Below, in pieces: positions 10,129 to 20,649 of a stretch of 64,000 nucleotides of DNA. The first letter of the stretch is position 1. Each line of letters begins with the position of its first letter. This stretch comes from Lunularia cruciata (Eukaryota > Streptophyta > Marchantiopsida > Lunulariales > Lunulariaceae). The stretch is from assembly GCA_948567375.1 (NCBI GenBank), contig OX419761.1, positions 28,806,243 to 28,870,242 of the forward strand. The letters are read 5' to 3'. Below the pieces are notes generated by a model. The model saw nothing but the letters and a program-made list of their open reading frames with translations. It made no database searches and was not told where the DNA came from. The position numbers and the translations under genes were made by a program.

Positions 10129-11423
10129 GTGATTGTGAGTTGGACAAAAGTTCCCCACCTCGGGGAAACAAGTTCATCGGAAGAGGAGGACGAATCCGAA
10201 GACTCGTCGTCTTTGTCCTCAGACGAATCCGAAGACAAAGTCCAAGTTAATTACTTGGAATGCTATGAGGTGGATGTTGAAGACGAAGATCCATATGACC
10301 TCGCCTCGGGTGAACCTGACTTGGAGGAAGGGGGTTTGATGGCAGCTCGCCTCGGGTTAAGCCGAGTAAGCCACGTTGAAGGTGTCATCAACCCCAATGA
10401 CTGTCAAGATGTTTTATTAACTGAAGGAAAAATTTTGAAAATCTCAAAGACAGTCACTTTGGAGGAGTTGGCAGGATACATTGCCCTATTTATAGAATTC
10501 CAGGATGTATTTGCCTGGTCTATTGATCAAATGCCGGGTATTCCACAAGAATTCGGAGAACACCAGATTGATCTGGTTGAAGGTGCAGTCCCAGTTCGGC
10601 AATGGCAATACCGCCTGAACCCAAAGTACTCGCTGTTGGTGAAAGATGAAATTGATAAGTACTCAGGGGCCGGAATCATCTTCCCTGTCTTAAGTAGTGA
10701 ATGGGTTTCCCCCATTGTCATTGTCCCAAAGAAGAAAATAGGGAAGATCCGAGTGTGCCAAGACTTCCGGAAGTTGAACGCAGTCACAAGGAAAGATCAT
10801 CATCCCTTGCCTTTTACCAATACAATTTTAGATCAGGTAGCTGGGCATCCTTGTTATAGTTTTCTCGATGGATTTTTAGGGTACAATCAAGTATCCATTC
10901 AAGAAGAGGACAAGGATAAAACTACATTCACAACCAATTGGGGCACTTTTGCTTACAATCAAATGCCCTTTTGGGTTGTGTAATGGTCCCCGCTACTTTC
11001 CAACGGATGATGAATTCAATCTTCAAAGATTTCCTACGCCAATTTGTGGAAGTTTTCATTGATGACTTTTGTGTGTTTGGGCGAAGAAATGTACATTTAG
11101 ATTACCTTCGCAAAACTTTTGAAAGGTGTCATTTTGCCGGCTTGTCATTACACCCGGAGAAATGCTTCTTCACAATGAAGGAGGGAATTCTTCTGGGGCA
11201 TCAGGTGTCAAGCCAAGGTATTGAAGTCGATGTTGAGAAGGTCAAGATAGTTGCAGCTTTGGAATCCTCAAAGAACATCCGAGAGCTGAGAGCCTTCTTG
11301 GGACATGTCGGATATTACAGACGCTTCATGTCAAACTATGCAGTGCTTGCTGCACCACTTACAAAGCTTATGAAGAAATCCAAAGACTATTTGTGGGAAG
11401 CAAATCAAGAAGAAGCTTTCTAG
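10129..11423 (+). pseudogene. Element B reverse transcriptase, frameshifted
   Basis: The frame 10,129-10,983 reads the RT lead-in (FQDVFAWSIDQMPGI) and finger/palm blocks (EWVSPIVIVPKKK; RVCQDFRKLNAVTRKDHHPL; YSFLDGFLGYNQV). A one-base T insertion at about 10,971 (MPFW instead of MPFG) shifts the frame. The next frame, 10,938-11,423, continues with the catalytic FIDDFCVF at about 11,058 and HPEKCFFTMKEGILLGHQVS, ending at a TAG at 11,421. FIDD is a known YxDD variant of this branch. Confidence 0.9.
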
Positions 11424-12032
11424 GTGTTGAAGAAGAAGCTGGTTGAAGCACCAATTATTATGAGGGCCTCAAATTGGGACGTCCCTTTTCATGTATATGT
11501 GGACACTTCGTCCATGGCCATCAAAGTCATCTTAAGTCAGAAGGACGAGAAGAAGAAGGACTACTCGGTGTATTATGCCCGCCGACAACTTTCAGTTTCT
11601 GAAAAGGACTATTCGACAACTGAAAGAGAAGCACTTGGAATGGTGTATGCCTGCAAGAAATTTTGCCATTATCTGTTGGGGTACAAGTTTGTCTCCTATG
11701 TTGACCATTACGCACTGCAACGTTTGGTCAAGAAGGCAGATTTATCCCGGCAAATTGCAAGATGGATCTTGTTGTTACAAGAGTTCACGTATACTGTACA
11801 AGTAAGGAAGGGAGCTTTGCATTCAAATGCGGACTTCCTATCCAGGTTAGAAACTCAAGACCTGGAGTGGGAAATTGACGATCGGTTCCCTGACGAAGAG
11901 TTGTATCACTTATCAGCAATGCAAAGTACGAGGTATGCAGCTGAATATCATTATCTGCATACTCTCCATTGTCCTGAGGGGATGGACCCGGAACAGCGGG
12001 CAGTCTTTCTCAGGAAAATGGGGCCGTACTAG
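11424..12032 (+). pseudogene. Element B RNase H
   Basis: 202-codon frame directly after the RT stop. It contains FHVYVDTSSMAIKVILSQ (first Asp block), RQLSVSEKDYSTTEREALGM (Glu block), the YVDHYALQRLV block and KGALHSNADFLSRLE (final Asp block). All four acidic blocks are in one frame, so this is the best preserved domain of the copy. It would degrade the RNA strand of the RNA-DNA hybrid. Confidence 0.85.
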
Positions 12033-12056
12033 CTTAAACACAACATTTTATTTAAG

Positions 12057-13160
12057 ATGGGCAAAGACAAAGTACTTCGGCGATGCTTGGAGTCATACAA
12101 AGTAGGAGGAGTGATTGAATCTTTACACTCCAAAGCATCGGGAGGACACTATGCTCTGAAGAATACTATAAAGAAAATTCTTTCGGCAAGGTATTGGTGG
12201 CCTACAATGTACAAAGACGTGCATGCTCATATCCAAAGTTGTGATGCTTGTTAGAGAACGGGGAAGCCGATGGCTACTTCTCAATGGCCTTTGAGACCAA
12301 TTTTGCCTTTGGCCCCATTTGAGAAATGGGAGATTGATTTTGTGGGTCCCATTCAACTAGTGACCCGAGTCACAAGAAAGTGATACATTTTGGTTTGCAC
12401 TGACTATGCTACCAAGATGGTCAAAGCTGAAGCAACTCGCAGAGATGATGCTGAAATTGTGGCAGAATTCTTCTTTTGAAACATCATCTCCCCGATATGG
12501 GTGTCCTCTGGAATTAGTCAGTGATTGAGGAACACATTTTTTGAACTCTGTAATGGAGGAGTTAACCATGTGCTTTCTGATTAAACATCGAAAGACGACT
12601 CCTTATAACCCAAAAGCAAATGGCTTAACAGAAAAAGCGAATGGGTTACTTTGCAAAATTTTGAATAAGGTGATTGTCAATTAAGCCTGTGATTAGGATA
12701 CAAAATTACCAGCCACGTTGTGGGCATATCGAATGACAGAAAAGATTACAACCAAACAAACTCCATACTTCTTGACATATGGCTTGCATCCCATACTGCC
12801 AATTGAATTTGAAGTACCAACATATCTGTTTCTTTGCAAAGAACAAATGTCGGAAGAGGAAAGTCAAGATCTTTGGATTCATCAACTGATGTGGTTAGAA
12901 GAGAAAAGAGATGATGCAATGCAAACCATGAAAGAAGTACAAGCATAGAGAAAAATTAGGCACGATAAGAGAATCAAGCCTGTAGCTATATGTGAAGGGG
13001 ATTTGGTTTTGTTATATGACCATCGTGAATATTTTTTCCAGGCAAGTTGCATTTGAGATGGATGGGTCCCTATCGAGTTCTTCATCTTTATGAAAATGGG
13101 TCCATGCAACTTATAGACTTGGAAGGTAATCCTTTTGCCACTCGAGTAAACGGGTAGAGA
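12057..13160 (+). pseudogene. Element B integrase
   Basis: The frame 12,057-12,254 has the HHCC zinc-binding domain (LHSKASGGHYALKNT, then HAHIQSCDAC). After a TAG at 12,252 the core continues with WEIDFVGPIQ (first Asp) and VCTDYATKMVKAEATRRDDA (second Asp), with many stops until about 12,700. The C-terminal part (TPYFLTYGLHPILPIEFEVP, 12,757 onward) is again open to 12,948 and decays toward 13,160. No chromodomain follows; the purine tract comes next. Confidence 0.85.
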
Positions 13161-13236
13161 GTTCGGAGATATTGGACCATAGACTCAAAAGTTTCTAAGA
13201 CACCCGAGGTCTATGTTTGCGAGGACGCTCACATTT

Positions 13237-13247
13237 GAGGGAGGGGG
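13237..13247 (+). promoter_or_regulatory. Element B polypurine tract
   Basis: GAGGGAGGGGG followed by TA, directly before the 3' LTR. It primes plus-strand synthesis. Confidence 0.8.
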
Positions 13248-14137
13248 TATATGGTGCCCACATTTTATTTTATTTTTCAAAATAAAGAAGAAGAAGTGTA
13301 TAGAGAAGTCGGATTGCACCTGTATGGCCAAAGAAGGCGAAGAAAAGAGTCTTCGAGATGAAACCCGAAGTAAAGTGACTTCGGGTCATAAAGCAAAGTA
13401 CTCAGAAATGTCTTGTCAGCATACAACCCAAAGTAAATTGTCTTCGTATCGAGAGGAGCTCAAACCAAGGTGAAGACAGTCTAACAACCTTTCATCGGGG
13501 CGAGAAATTCAAAAAGGGACCGTTCAAAAACCGGCAGCCCATACGCGCGAAGATTGATTGATAGTGATAGGCGCATGCAAGAGGTATGATTTCTTGATAG
13601 AAACTCGAAGTGAAGAAAGACGAAGAAGCACAACTCTATAAAAATCAAACTTGCAACAAAAAAATGTCAAGTAATTTTTTTTTGCTGTTGAGAAGTCGTC
13701 TTGCAGGTGATCGTGGGAAGGGAAATAGAGTTGGAATTGCGTTAGTGCATAAGGGAGAAGTCGCGAGAGTGAAATCGAGAGATAGTGAGAAGGCAGAAGA
13801 GATGGGAGGATGAAAGAAGAACTCTGAATTCACAATGAGAAATCATGCAATTTGGAGGTTAGATGTGATAGTTAGGATCGAAGTCTTGAGCCAACTTTGG
13901 ATCACTTTCTTGGCATGGAACTGGAATGTGAGCTTTCTAGGTTTCATGACAGAAATCATCAAGAGCAAGTGTCTCGATGGACCCAAGGAAGAAGGGAAGA
14001 GAGGAAATCCGGCTCGCTAGACAAAGTCGGATTGGAGACTCGTACTCGAGAAGGAAGCAGGCTCGGAGCAGGGGGCCATGTTCTTGGGGAAGGGAGAGAT
14101 AGCTCAAGAGACTCAAGAAGTGAGAGATGCATTCTCG

Positions 14138-15019
14138 TCAAAGTGGACAAAGAATGGGTACAAAGTTGAGAGCTACAAAGACTTTGTGAAGAGAGGAATT
14201 GTGAGTGCATTGATGGCCATACTGAAGCCGGAGAGAACCACGTATGTGATGAAACACCAAGCAGTGTTCTTTCACAAGCTTTTTGCAGGAGAACCAATCA
14301 ATTGGGCGAGGTATTTCCATGAGAGAATGAGGTAGATGGTGTGGAATTTGCGGGATAAATTGCCTCCACACTACATCATGCCATTTGTAGCGCATTTCTA
14401 CCTCGGGCTAAATTTGCTGAACTCGGTGGAGCAAACTTGGATGGTGTTGCACTTCCATCCTGATTTGCAGTAGGAGGTCGACGTTGAGGAGCAGCAATAC
14501 ATCTTGCAAATCAAGAGCACCAATGACTACTACACAAAGACAAGGAAGAACGTGGAGGTTGCGGTGAGTACCCCAAATACAAAGAAGAGAAGTCGGTAGG
14601 GCGAAGCCAAAGACACGAAGAAACCTCGGAAGACCGGGAGAGGCAACCCGAGGCGAGGTATGGTGGTGATCGAGTCGGAGGATGAAGACTCGGAAGGTGA
14701 TGCCAAGCTTAAGATTGAAGACTCGGAACACAAAGAGGAGCCTGACCTAACGCTACAGAGTGGAGATACGAGTAGCGATAGCAATGAAGGAGGAGAAATG
14801 ACATCGATGTCGGTGGCTACAGAAGAAGAAGTGCAGGCAGACTTTGAAGCCGAGGACAACACACAGTTGGAAGACAAAGTAATTGTGCCCAAAGAGAAGA
14901 AGATCACAATACAGAGAGGAGTTCACTCGAGACGTAAGGCGAAGTATGAAGTGGGTCCGAGTATGGTGAAGGAAGAAGCACCTGAAAGCTCGAGAAGTGA
15001 GGCGTCTATTCCGATATGA
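14138..15019 (+). pseudogene. LTR-encoded ORF 1 (3' copy), broken
   Basis: Homologue of 4,231-5,220. The part 14,660-15,019 is open and reads through the place where the 5' copy has TAA (EDEDSEGDAKLKIEDSEH). It stops at 15,017 where two CGA arginine codons of the 5' copy are TGA TGA. An upstream part (14,078-14,335) is in a different frame. Comparing the two LTR copies shows the inactivating changes differ between them, so the frame was longer in the ancestor. Confidence 0.5.
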
Positions 15020-15190
15020 TGACTGCAGCGAAGAAGGCAAGTATTGGAAGAAGAAGAGGTAAAGAAGAAGGTCACTCCGCAGGTTGAAGTAGTTGCCAGT
15101 GATGGAGTGGAGAACCTACGAGAAGTGGTGTGCCCCTTGTTAGTAAAGCTAGAGTACAAAAAGAAGGAGATGTAGTCAACTTGTCCAAAG

Positions 15191-16234
15191 GTGAAGACTA
15201 TGTTGCAAGTATTAGCAAGGCTGGAAGAAGAAAAATTGGAGTTGAAGAAGAGTCTAACCCAAGGTGAGGAGGAAAGAGAAGTATTGCAAGCGGAGGCAAT
15301 AGTGAGAAGTCAGGTAATTGAAGACCTGAAGAGAGAAGAAAATTATCAAGAGGATCTTGTGAAGAAGAGTGACATAGCAAGGGAGAGACAAGTAGCTGAG
15401 TATGAGATCTTGAAGCAACAGTTTGCTGATTCAAGAGTAGAGGTTATCCATGATATGGCGAGAGTAGCTGCAGAGGATCAAGAGCTCGATAGGGTGATGG
15501 AGAGTGTCAAGGAGAAGAAGCAACTTTGGCAACAAGAGTTGGCAGTACGGTACAGAGAAGAAGAAAGATTACAAGAGTTACTTTGTAATCAGGAGGAGAG
15601 AGTTGTACAGAAGGAGAAGGAGAAGGAGACGATGAAAACCGAGTTCGAGGCGGAGTTGGCGATGTACCGAGAGGATTGGCTTGCAGATCAGGAACATGAA
15701 AGAAAGATGAGATTGGAGCTATTGAAGAAGATTGTCCTCAAGATGAACGCAATGCTAAGTACAGAGGCCAGCATTTGGATTGAAGAGACGAGGCTGCACG
15801 AGTTAAAGTTGTTGGTGCAGGAGATGCGGCGAAGACAAGTGAAGGATAGAGATTTGAATGCCTTGTTAATTAGTCTCAGAACTCGTGTAGACAAGAAGAT
15901 CTTAAAGGTAGAAGATAACATCTTGATTAGATTAGACTTAGTGAAAATAGAGATAGAAAAACTTTGGAAAGATGTTAGAGCAAAACCCAAAGTAGATAAC
16001 ATAGGAGTACAAATGTCTTTGGAGTTACCGGTGGAGACATTAGAGAAGAGTGGGTCGAGAGATGAAGGTTTAGATAGATTACCCACAAGTGGAATTTCAG
16101 ATCAGGAAAGAGAATTGTTGGATCTAGTAGAAGATATAGGAGATATGAAACCCGATGATAGAATATTAGGAAGTAAAGCTACTTTGGGATCGGGTTTGAA
16201 AGCCGATGACGAAGTAGACATCGGATCGGAGTAG
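15191..16234 (+). CDS. LTR-encoded ORF 2 (3' copy): coiled-coil protein
   Basis: 347 codons, exactly the same length as the 5' LTR copy at 5,236-6,279 and open throughout, with scattered substitutions and no insertion or deletion. Charged coiled-coil sequence as in the 5' copy (RYREEERLQELL; QKEKEKETMKTEF). Two copies of one element both keeping a 347-codon frame while gag-pol has decayed is notable. Not recognised by family. Confidence 0.55.
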   Translation: MKTMLQVLARLEEEKLELKKSLTQGEEEREVLQAEAIVRSQVIEDLKREENYQEDLVKKSDIARERQVAEYEILKQQFADSRVEVIHDMARVAAEDQELDRVMESVKEKKQLWQQELAVRYREEERLQELLCNQEERVVQKEKEKETMKTEFEAELAMYREDWLADQEHERKMRLELLKKIVLKMNAMLSTEASIWIEETRLHELKLLVQEMRRRQVKDRDLNALLISLRTRVDKKILKVEDNILIRLDLVKIEIEKLWKDVRAKPKVDNIGVQMSLELPVETLEKSGSRDEGLDRLPTSGISDQERELLDLVEDIGDMKPDDRILGSKATLGSGLKADDEVDIGSE

Positions 16235-17530
16235 AAACAGATTTGAGATTTGAAGAGGCAGATATGAAGAGGTGCATTGTCATTTTGGATCTACAAGTTA
16301 GAAGAGTTGATGTAGAACGGTATAGTTGTTAGAACTGTCGATTGATTCACTATTTAAGAGTGGCATTTGCAGTATCATGTTGTTCAATGCTCATAATTTC
16401 TAAGAATAGATAAAGCAAAGTGCTGTGAAGCAGTGCTTGTTGTTTGAGCTTGATTCCGACAAGTAGCTGAGTATGAGATCTTGAAGCAACAGTTTGTTGA
16501 TTCAAGAGTAGAGGTTATCCATGCTATAGTGAGAGTAGCTGCAAAGGATCAAGAGCTCAATAGGGTGATAGAGAGTGTCGAGGAGAAGAAGCAACTCTGG
16601 CAACAAGAGTTGGCAGCATGGTATAGAGAAGAAGAAAGATTACGAGAGTTACTTTGTAATTAGGAGGAGAGAGTTGTACAAAAGGAGAAGGAGAAGAAGA
16701 TGATGAAAGCCGAGTTCAAGGCCGAGTTGGCAATGTACCGAGAGGATTGGCTTGCAGATCGGGAACGTGAAAGAAAGATGAGATTGGAGCTATTGAAGGA
16801 GATTGTCCTCAAGATGAATGCAATGCTAAGTACAGAGGCCAACATTCGGATTAAAGAGACGAGGCTGCACAAGTTGAAGTTGTCGGTGCAGGAGACACGG
16901 CAAAGACAAGCAAAGGATAAAGATTTGAATGCCTTGTTAATTAGTCTCAGAACTCGTGTAGATAGGAAGATCTTAGAGGTAGAAGATAACATCTCAATTA
17001 GATTAGACTTAGTGAAAATAAAGATAGAAAAACTTTGGAAAGATGTTAGAGCAAAACCCAAAGTAGATAACATAGGAGTACAAATGTCTTTGGAGTTCCC
17101 GATAGAGACATTAGAGAAGAGTGGGTCGGGAGATGAAGAGTTAGATAGATTACCCACAAATGGAATTTCAGATCAGGAAAGAGAATTGTTGGATCTAGTA
17201 GAAGATATAGGAGATATGAAACCCAATGATAGAATATTATGAAGGAAAGTTACTTTGGGATTGGGTTTGAAAGCCGATGACGAAGTAGACATCGAATTGG
17301 AGTAGAAACAGATTTGAGATTTGAAGAGGCAAATATGAAGAGATGCATTGTCATTTTGGATCTGCAGGTTAGAAGAGTTGTTGTAGAAAGATATAGTTGT
17401 TAGAACTGTCAATTGATTTACTATTTAAGAGTGGCATTTGCATTATCATGTTGTTCAGTGCTCATAATTTTTGAGAATAGATAAAGCAAAGTGTTGTGAA
17501 GCAGTGCTCATCGTTTGAGCTTGATTCAGA
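15389..17530 (+). repeat. Direct tandem duplication inside the 3' LTR (unit 1,071 bp)
   Basis: The segment starting CAAGTAGCTGAGTATGAG at 15,389 restarts at 16,460, after GAGCTTGATTCCGA, and runs to about 17,530, where the LTR resumes. The unit length is 1,071 bp, a multiple of three. The second unit is not identical to the first; at several sites (for example LADRERERKM) it resembles the 5' LTR more than its neighbour does. It carries ORF fragments 16,481-16,663 and 16,700-17,242. Confidence 0.85.
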
Positions 17531-18098
17531 GTATCAACGTTGTACTTGTGTTTGTGAGTGTGTGGAGAAATTCAAAGTGGAAGTGAGTGTGCTTGTTGGA
17601 TGTTGGATTCCGCAGCCTTGATCTTCATTTTGTGTGTTTGATCCTAAGTGAAGTGCAATGGGAGCAATGCCTTGACAGATCTGAGAGGAATTGTAGTGTT
17701 GGTAGTATTCTGCATTTGTGAGTGTAGTGCGAGGTTGATGTGAAGCAATTTCGATTAAGGAAGTTGTGCCTTCAGTGGAGGGGTGGAACACAATTCTGAG
17801 GCAAAGTCATTTTATAGTGAAGTGCCGTTTTTGGGAGAGCCTGAATCATCACAATCAAGATTGTTTGGAAAGATTTGATGGAGTTGTGATTAAGGAGTGT
17901 GAATTCATGACAAGACTGCAAGTCAGTGCTTGTTACTCTCTTTTGGGTGTGGTTTCTACCTAAGAGATTAAAGACGCAACCAAGAAGAACTAAAATTGTT
18001 ACTTTGCTTTATATTTGACCAATTCTGACTCGTATCTCTACGGGAACAAACTTTACTTACCCAATTACCACAAAAGTGATATTTGCCAGGTTGTCACA

Positions 18099-18103
18099 CT
18101 TCC
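18099..18103. repeat. Target-site duplication of element B (right copy)
   Basis: CTTCC, the partner of 3,293-3,297. Confidence 0.85.
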
Positions 18104-18354
18104 TCCAAAGCTTGCTCTATGGTTGCTTTACTAACAAACTTCCCTTTTAGGGACTCATCTCTCTTCCAAGCTTGCTCCATGGTTGCCTTCGTGGCAAACT
18201 TCCCATCTTGGAGCTCATCTACCTTCCAGGCTCACTCTATGGCTACCTTCTCAACAAACTTCCCATCTTGGGACGGACTATTCTTAGGTGTCTTACTCAA
18301 AGGTGCCAAACAACCTAATTGGAAATTCCTACCTTGGTGTTGTACTTGAATTTG

Positions 18355-18711
18355 TTATCGAGTCCAATCAAATTGAACCTTATGACTTTCAAGCCAAGGT
18401 AGACCCAAAATGATATCATAGTGTAGAGGTGCCACTAAAAACCTCATACACTCCAAATACTCTTTCCCAATCTTGAAGGTAATAGGATGCAAGGTGCGGA
18501 ATGCAAAACCCTTTCTACCATCTACCATCATCAAACTACTTCCAATCACTGGCTTGATAGGAATACCCAATTCCTTTACTACTTGCATAAACATGCAATT
18601 CTTTGAACTTCCAAAATCAACCAAAATCCAACAACCCTGATTAGATATTGTACCTTGCAAGTGAAGCAAACTTGCATAGGTCGAGCCTTCAATCCCATTG
18701 GAACTAATCAA
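18355..18711 (-). pseudogene. Element A aspartic protease
   Basis: 118-codon minus frame. It contains ILVDFGSSKNCMF where retropepsins have LIDSGSTHNF, and ends with DIILGLPWLESHKVQFDW, the classic ILGMxWL motif of plant gypsy proteases. The Ser/Thr of the D-S/T-G triad is Phe here, so activity is doubtful. It is the last coding block of A before the B insertion at 18,103. Confidence 0.85.
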
Positions 18712-18769
18712 GCTCCCAATAGGAGGCTCAAAATCTCCTACTAGGATTCCTTGTTTCCTTGATCATTCT

Positions 18770-19600
18770 ACTCTACAACCTCCACCTGGGCAACTTGTCA
18801 AGGTCATCCATTCTTGAGTGGGCATTCAGCAATGCAATGCCCCAATTGGTGACAATGAAAAAAACCACCATTTTGTCACAGTTTCTCTCTATCTGCCATG
18901 CCAAGTGGTCTTTGTTGAATGGCATCAATCTCCATTGATGCTCGCTCCTCCACTTGTGTGTAGTGTATTGGTAGGCTTTTTGGAGGTTGAGGTCGAGACC
19001 AAGTTGTTGCCACCAAGGAATCAAAATGTTTGATCAACCGCATGGCTTCCTCCAAGTGTTATGGCTCTTGCATGGTTACCTCTAGTTTGGTTCTTGCCTT
19101 CAAGCTCCTCACAAATCAATCTAGAGCTTCACCTTCCAATATATCTAGAATTTTCATGATGGTGTTTTGGAACTGCATGATGTAACTTCTTACAGAGCAA
19201 ATTTGTTTCAACTTTGTCAACTTATCCCGTGCAGCTTGTGTGGCATTTATAGCTTGGAACCGACTAATTATTGCGCTCTTGAATTCTGCCCATGTCAAGA
19301 TTGGTGTAACAATTTGTCGTTCAACTTGCTCTACTCAAAATCTCCACCATAGCTTTGCTACTCCATCCAATTGGCTAGAAACCAAGAGAATTTTTTTTGC
19401 TCGTCTTGTAGATTGGTAGCTTCAAAATAACATTCACAGTCAAAAACAAAATTCTCCATTGCACTCAAGAGATTCTTGCCTTCAAATACCTTGGGTTTAG
19501 AGAATTTGATTTGATCTTCTTCTTCTTGAATTGGTACTCTCTCTACATGCTCTTGCCATCAAAGATCTAGTTCATCCAACAATCAAGTAAGGTGCTCAAT
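18770..19600 (-). pseudogene. Element A gag
   Basis: The minus frame 19,298-19,116 reads MTWAEFKSAIISRFQ and MQFQNTIMKILDI, a retrotransposon-gag capsid core. Around 18,810-18,860 another frame reads HCHQLGHCIAECPLKNG, a CCHC knuckle that has lost its first Cys (Phe in its place). Frames are broken throughout. The order gag then protease on the minus strand matches element A. Confidence 0.75.
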
Positions 19601-19897
19601 TTGTTGTTGCATAGTAAGGACACAATTGGTTATTTCCACCATGGTTGCTACTCTATCATTCCACCTCTAATCTATCTAATTTATTAACACATAGAAACAA
19701 CACGTCCACGGTTCTCCATAAGTTACAACCGGAAGTATCAAGGGTTCCTCAAATATGGTGTTCATATGCAGAAAATCTTGTCTAAAGTGTGAGGTGATGA
19801 ATTGCATGAAATGATGCTTGGGTAGCAATTGGACACAAAAATCCTAATGTTTTGGTGGAAGTGGATTTGGTGGTCCATAAATTCCATCCATCCCATT

Positions 19898-19912
19898 CCT
19901 GCTCAGATACCA
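19898..19912 (-). promoter_or_regulatory. Element A primer-binding site (tRNA-iMet type)
   Basis: Minus-strand TGGTATCTGAGCAGG lies one base inside the 5' LTR. It is close to TGGTATCAGAGC, the initiator-tRNA-Met primer site used by most plant chromoviruses. Confidence 0.8.
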
Positions 19913-19913
19913 A

Positions 19914-20339
19914 TGTAAAAGACTGAAACCAAGGAGAGAAATAGGAGAATGGAAGTTCACATTGGGATGCTTGAATGTGAGAAAACTCCAAATATCTAGC
20001 ATGAGCTTCGGCTTTGGTATCTATAGGTAGCATACAAGGCCCTTGAGAAGCTTCTCAAGAAGCTTCTTTGAGCCGCTTTCTTAGAGTGCAAGCCAAGTTA
20101 ACTAGAAAGCTTCTCAAGAAGCTTCCTTTTAGAAGCCACCTACTTGGCATGCAAGCTAAGCTAGTTAGAAGCTTCTAGAAGCTTCCCTCTAGAAGCTACT
20201 TGCTTGGAGCACAAGTTAACTAGTTGGGAAACTTCCCAAGAAGCTTCCTAGATGCTTCTGGAATATTCTAGGCTAATTCGGCTTATTCTTTACTTCATTA
20301 GCCTTATTGACTATGTCGTTAAACTCCATATTGTTATAG
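19914..20339 (-). repeat. Element A 5' LTR (426 bp)
   Basis: Plus-strand TGTAAAAGAC (LTR 3' end on minus) to CCATATTGTTATA (LTR 5' end). The distal 310 bp match window bases 1-311. It contains a cluster of AAGCTTCT/AGAAGCTT palindromes. Confidence 0.9.
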
Positions 20340-20607
20340 TGCCATTCGTTTCACATACGCTCTCATTGCAATTGAAAATTTCTTTTAACATATTTCACGT
20401 ATTCAAAATGGTTGTGACAAGTGTACCATATGGATTGGGAAGAGACGAAAGAACTTTGATCTCAATAGTGACAAGAAGTTAGCACAAGATTATGACATGA
20501 TTTGTCTAATTCAAGGTGCATAATCAACTATAAATTGTGCTTTATTGCACCAATGGCAATAGTAATTTATCCAATTAATCAAAGATATTGTAGAAAGCAA
20601 GCAATCT
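20340..20607. other. Unassigned spacer
   Basis: Between the outer LTR of element A and the LINE target duplication. AT-rich; no gene or repeat recognised. Confidence 0.6.
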
Positions 20608-20620
20608 TAGAAAGTTATTA
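20608..20620. repeat. LINE target-site duplication (left)
   Basis: TAGAAAGTTATTA is repeated at 22,800-22,812, on the two sides of the LINE copy. Confidence 0.85.
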
Positions 20621-20649
20621 CTTTTGACAACACCTCAGTCTATATCAAT

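Larger units (their letters stand above)
3298..18098 (+). mobile_element. Element B: Athila/Tat-like Ty3/gypsy retrotransposon with very long LTRs
   Basis: Structure on the plus strand: 5' LTR 3,298-7,072; tRNA-Asp primer site 7,080-7,096; gag; protease; RT; RNase H; integrase; purine tract 13,237-13,247; 3' LTR 13,250-18,098; 5-bp target duplication. No chromodomain is seen. The tRNA-Asp primer site and lack of chromodomain fit the Athila/Tat branch. The two LTRs differ in length (3,775 and 4,849 bp) because the 3' copy has a 1,071-bp internal duplication. All coding frames contain stops. LTR differences are visibly rich in CG to TG/CA changes. Confidence 0.9.
13250..18098 (+). repeat. Element B 3' LTR, 4.8 kb, with internal 1.07-kb duplication
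   Basis: Begins TATGGTGCCCACA, where the 5' LTR has TGTGGTG, so the terminal TG has become TA; ends GGTTGTCACA. It matches 3,298-7,072 throughout, with many G/A and C/T differences at CG sites, plus the duplication 15,389-17,530. Right target duplication CTTCC is at 18,099-18,103. Confidence 0.9.
1..20339 (-). mobile_element. Element A: chromodomain-type Ty3/gypsy LTR retrotransposon (chromovirus), split by element B
   Basis: Read on the minus strand the order is 5' LTR (19,914-20,339), iMet-type primer site, gag, protease, [14.8-kb insertion of element B], reverse transcriptase, RNase H, integrase with chromodomain, purine tract, 3' LTR (cut by the window start). The order PR-RT-RH-INT-chromodomain is that of plant chromoviruses. 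Removing B leaves about 4.8 kb of internal sequence between 426-bp LTRs, which is normal for the group. Every coding part has stops or frameshifts, so it is a dead copy. The 3' LTR extends about 115 bp left of the window, so the left target duplication cannot be seen. Confidence 0.9.
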
